DNA of 38,943 bases, from NCBI GenBank assembly GCA_001823095.1, contig MHTL01000010.1:1-38943 (forward strand), read 5' to 3'. Shown piece after piece: positions 38,847-38,943 of this stretch (position 1 is the stretch's first letter; every line of letters starts with the position of its first letter). Below the pieces are notes generated by a model. The model worked only from the letters and a program-made list of their open reading frames with translations, searched no databases and was not told the origin of the DNA. A program made the translations under genes and the position numbers. Origin of the DNA: Candidatus Vogelbacteria bacterium RIFOXYD1_FULL_51_18 (GTDB taxonomy: Bacteria; Patescibacteriota; Minisyncoccia; Phycocordibacterales; UBA9988).

Positions 38847-38943
38847 CCTCATACTAGTAAATTAGCACTCTAATTGCACCACTCACGTTCTCAGAAATAT
38901 GCGGTGCGGACTTTTGAATCCGAGTCGCTTGCGTGGTCGATCG

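Noticed and set aside
38862-38870. TTAGCACTC, the left half of a CIRCE/HrcA operator
   Set aside because: The right half GAGTGCTAA is missing at the 9-base spacing, and the heat-shock operon is far away. A single 9-mer is not enough.
38888-38943. Possible tRNA or gene start at the right edge (an ATG at 38899 and a stem-like CGGA/TCCG segment)
   Set aside because: Neither an anticodon arm nor a T arm with proper 5-bp stems can be drawn, and 15 codons are too few to support a CDS.

Overview
The window looks like a stretch of chromosome from a Candidate Phyla Radiation (Patescibacteria) bacterium, most likely of the Parcubacteria type. Grounds: very compact, mostly core genes; short versions of several proteins (L13, MurF-like ligase, GltX); an archaeal-type short AspRS; small single-helix envelope proteins; and promoters whose -10 box sits directly against the start codon. 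The lineage call is inference from style and gene content, not from a marker search.

Layout. 1-6330 (+ strand): end of an unknown gene, a MurF-like ligase, tRNA-Glu(CTC), a small membrane protein, an Nramp-like transporter, a secreted GH18-type hydrolase, rmuC, rplU and a DUF378 protein. 6392-11374 (- strand): recR, dnaB, a hicBA toxin-antitoxin pair, cysS and corA. 11401-14646 (mostly +): an S41 protease with rplI, rpmA (-), a small membrane-anchored protein, a small unknown gene (-) and a second anchored protein. 14794-24657 (-): a wall and division block, read from right to left: nucleotidyltransferase, scpA, scpB, D-Ala-D-Ala carboxypeptidase, mraY, ftsW, murG, gltX, M23 hydrolase, a small membrane protein and an SLT-type transglycosylase. 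24687-31526 (-): NUDIX, aspS, trpS, an unknown gene and grpE-dnaK-dnaJ. 31573-31795: a promoter-to-terminator unit with no ordinary gene (candidate ncRNA). 31909-36163 (-): a zinc-ribbon gene and the alpha-operon-like block infA-rpmJ-rpsM-rpsK-rpsD-rpoA-rplQ-rplM-rpsI. 36212-38694 (-): a translationally coupled pair, an actin-like ATPase and a single-helix membrane protein.

Most unusual signal. Short palindromic elements are scattered through the window and several lie inside reading frames. A 38-bp element (14-bp arms, 10-nt centre) sits in rplU and in recR and is read in the same frame in both, giving related 13-residue peptides (GSPTSAVSEVGLP and GSRTSSAPEVRLP). Relatives with a 2-nt centre lie in a membrane protein at 13604 and, degenerate, in gltX. 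A second family, AACAY-YCG-RTGTT, forms the N-region of a signal peptide, the last codons and stop of rplI, and several intergenic hairpins, including a perfect 45-bp palindrome. This resembles the protein-coding palindromic elements known from Rickettsia, but appears here in core genes of a CPR-like genome.

Other points: at least nine genes appear to be transcribed leaderless or nearly so; two promoter-terminator units carry no normal gene; an SLT transglycosylase seems to have lost its signal-peptide frame by one base; and the actin-like/membrane pair has the look of a PilM/PilN-type partnership with no other pilus genes in view.
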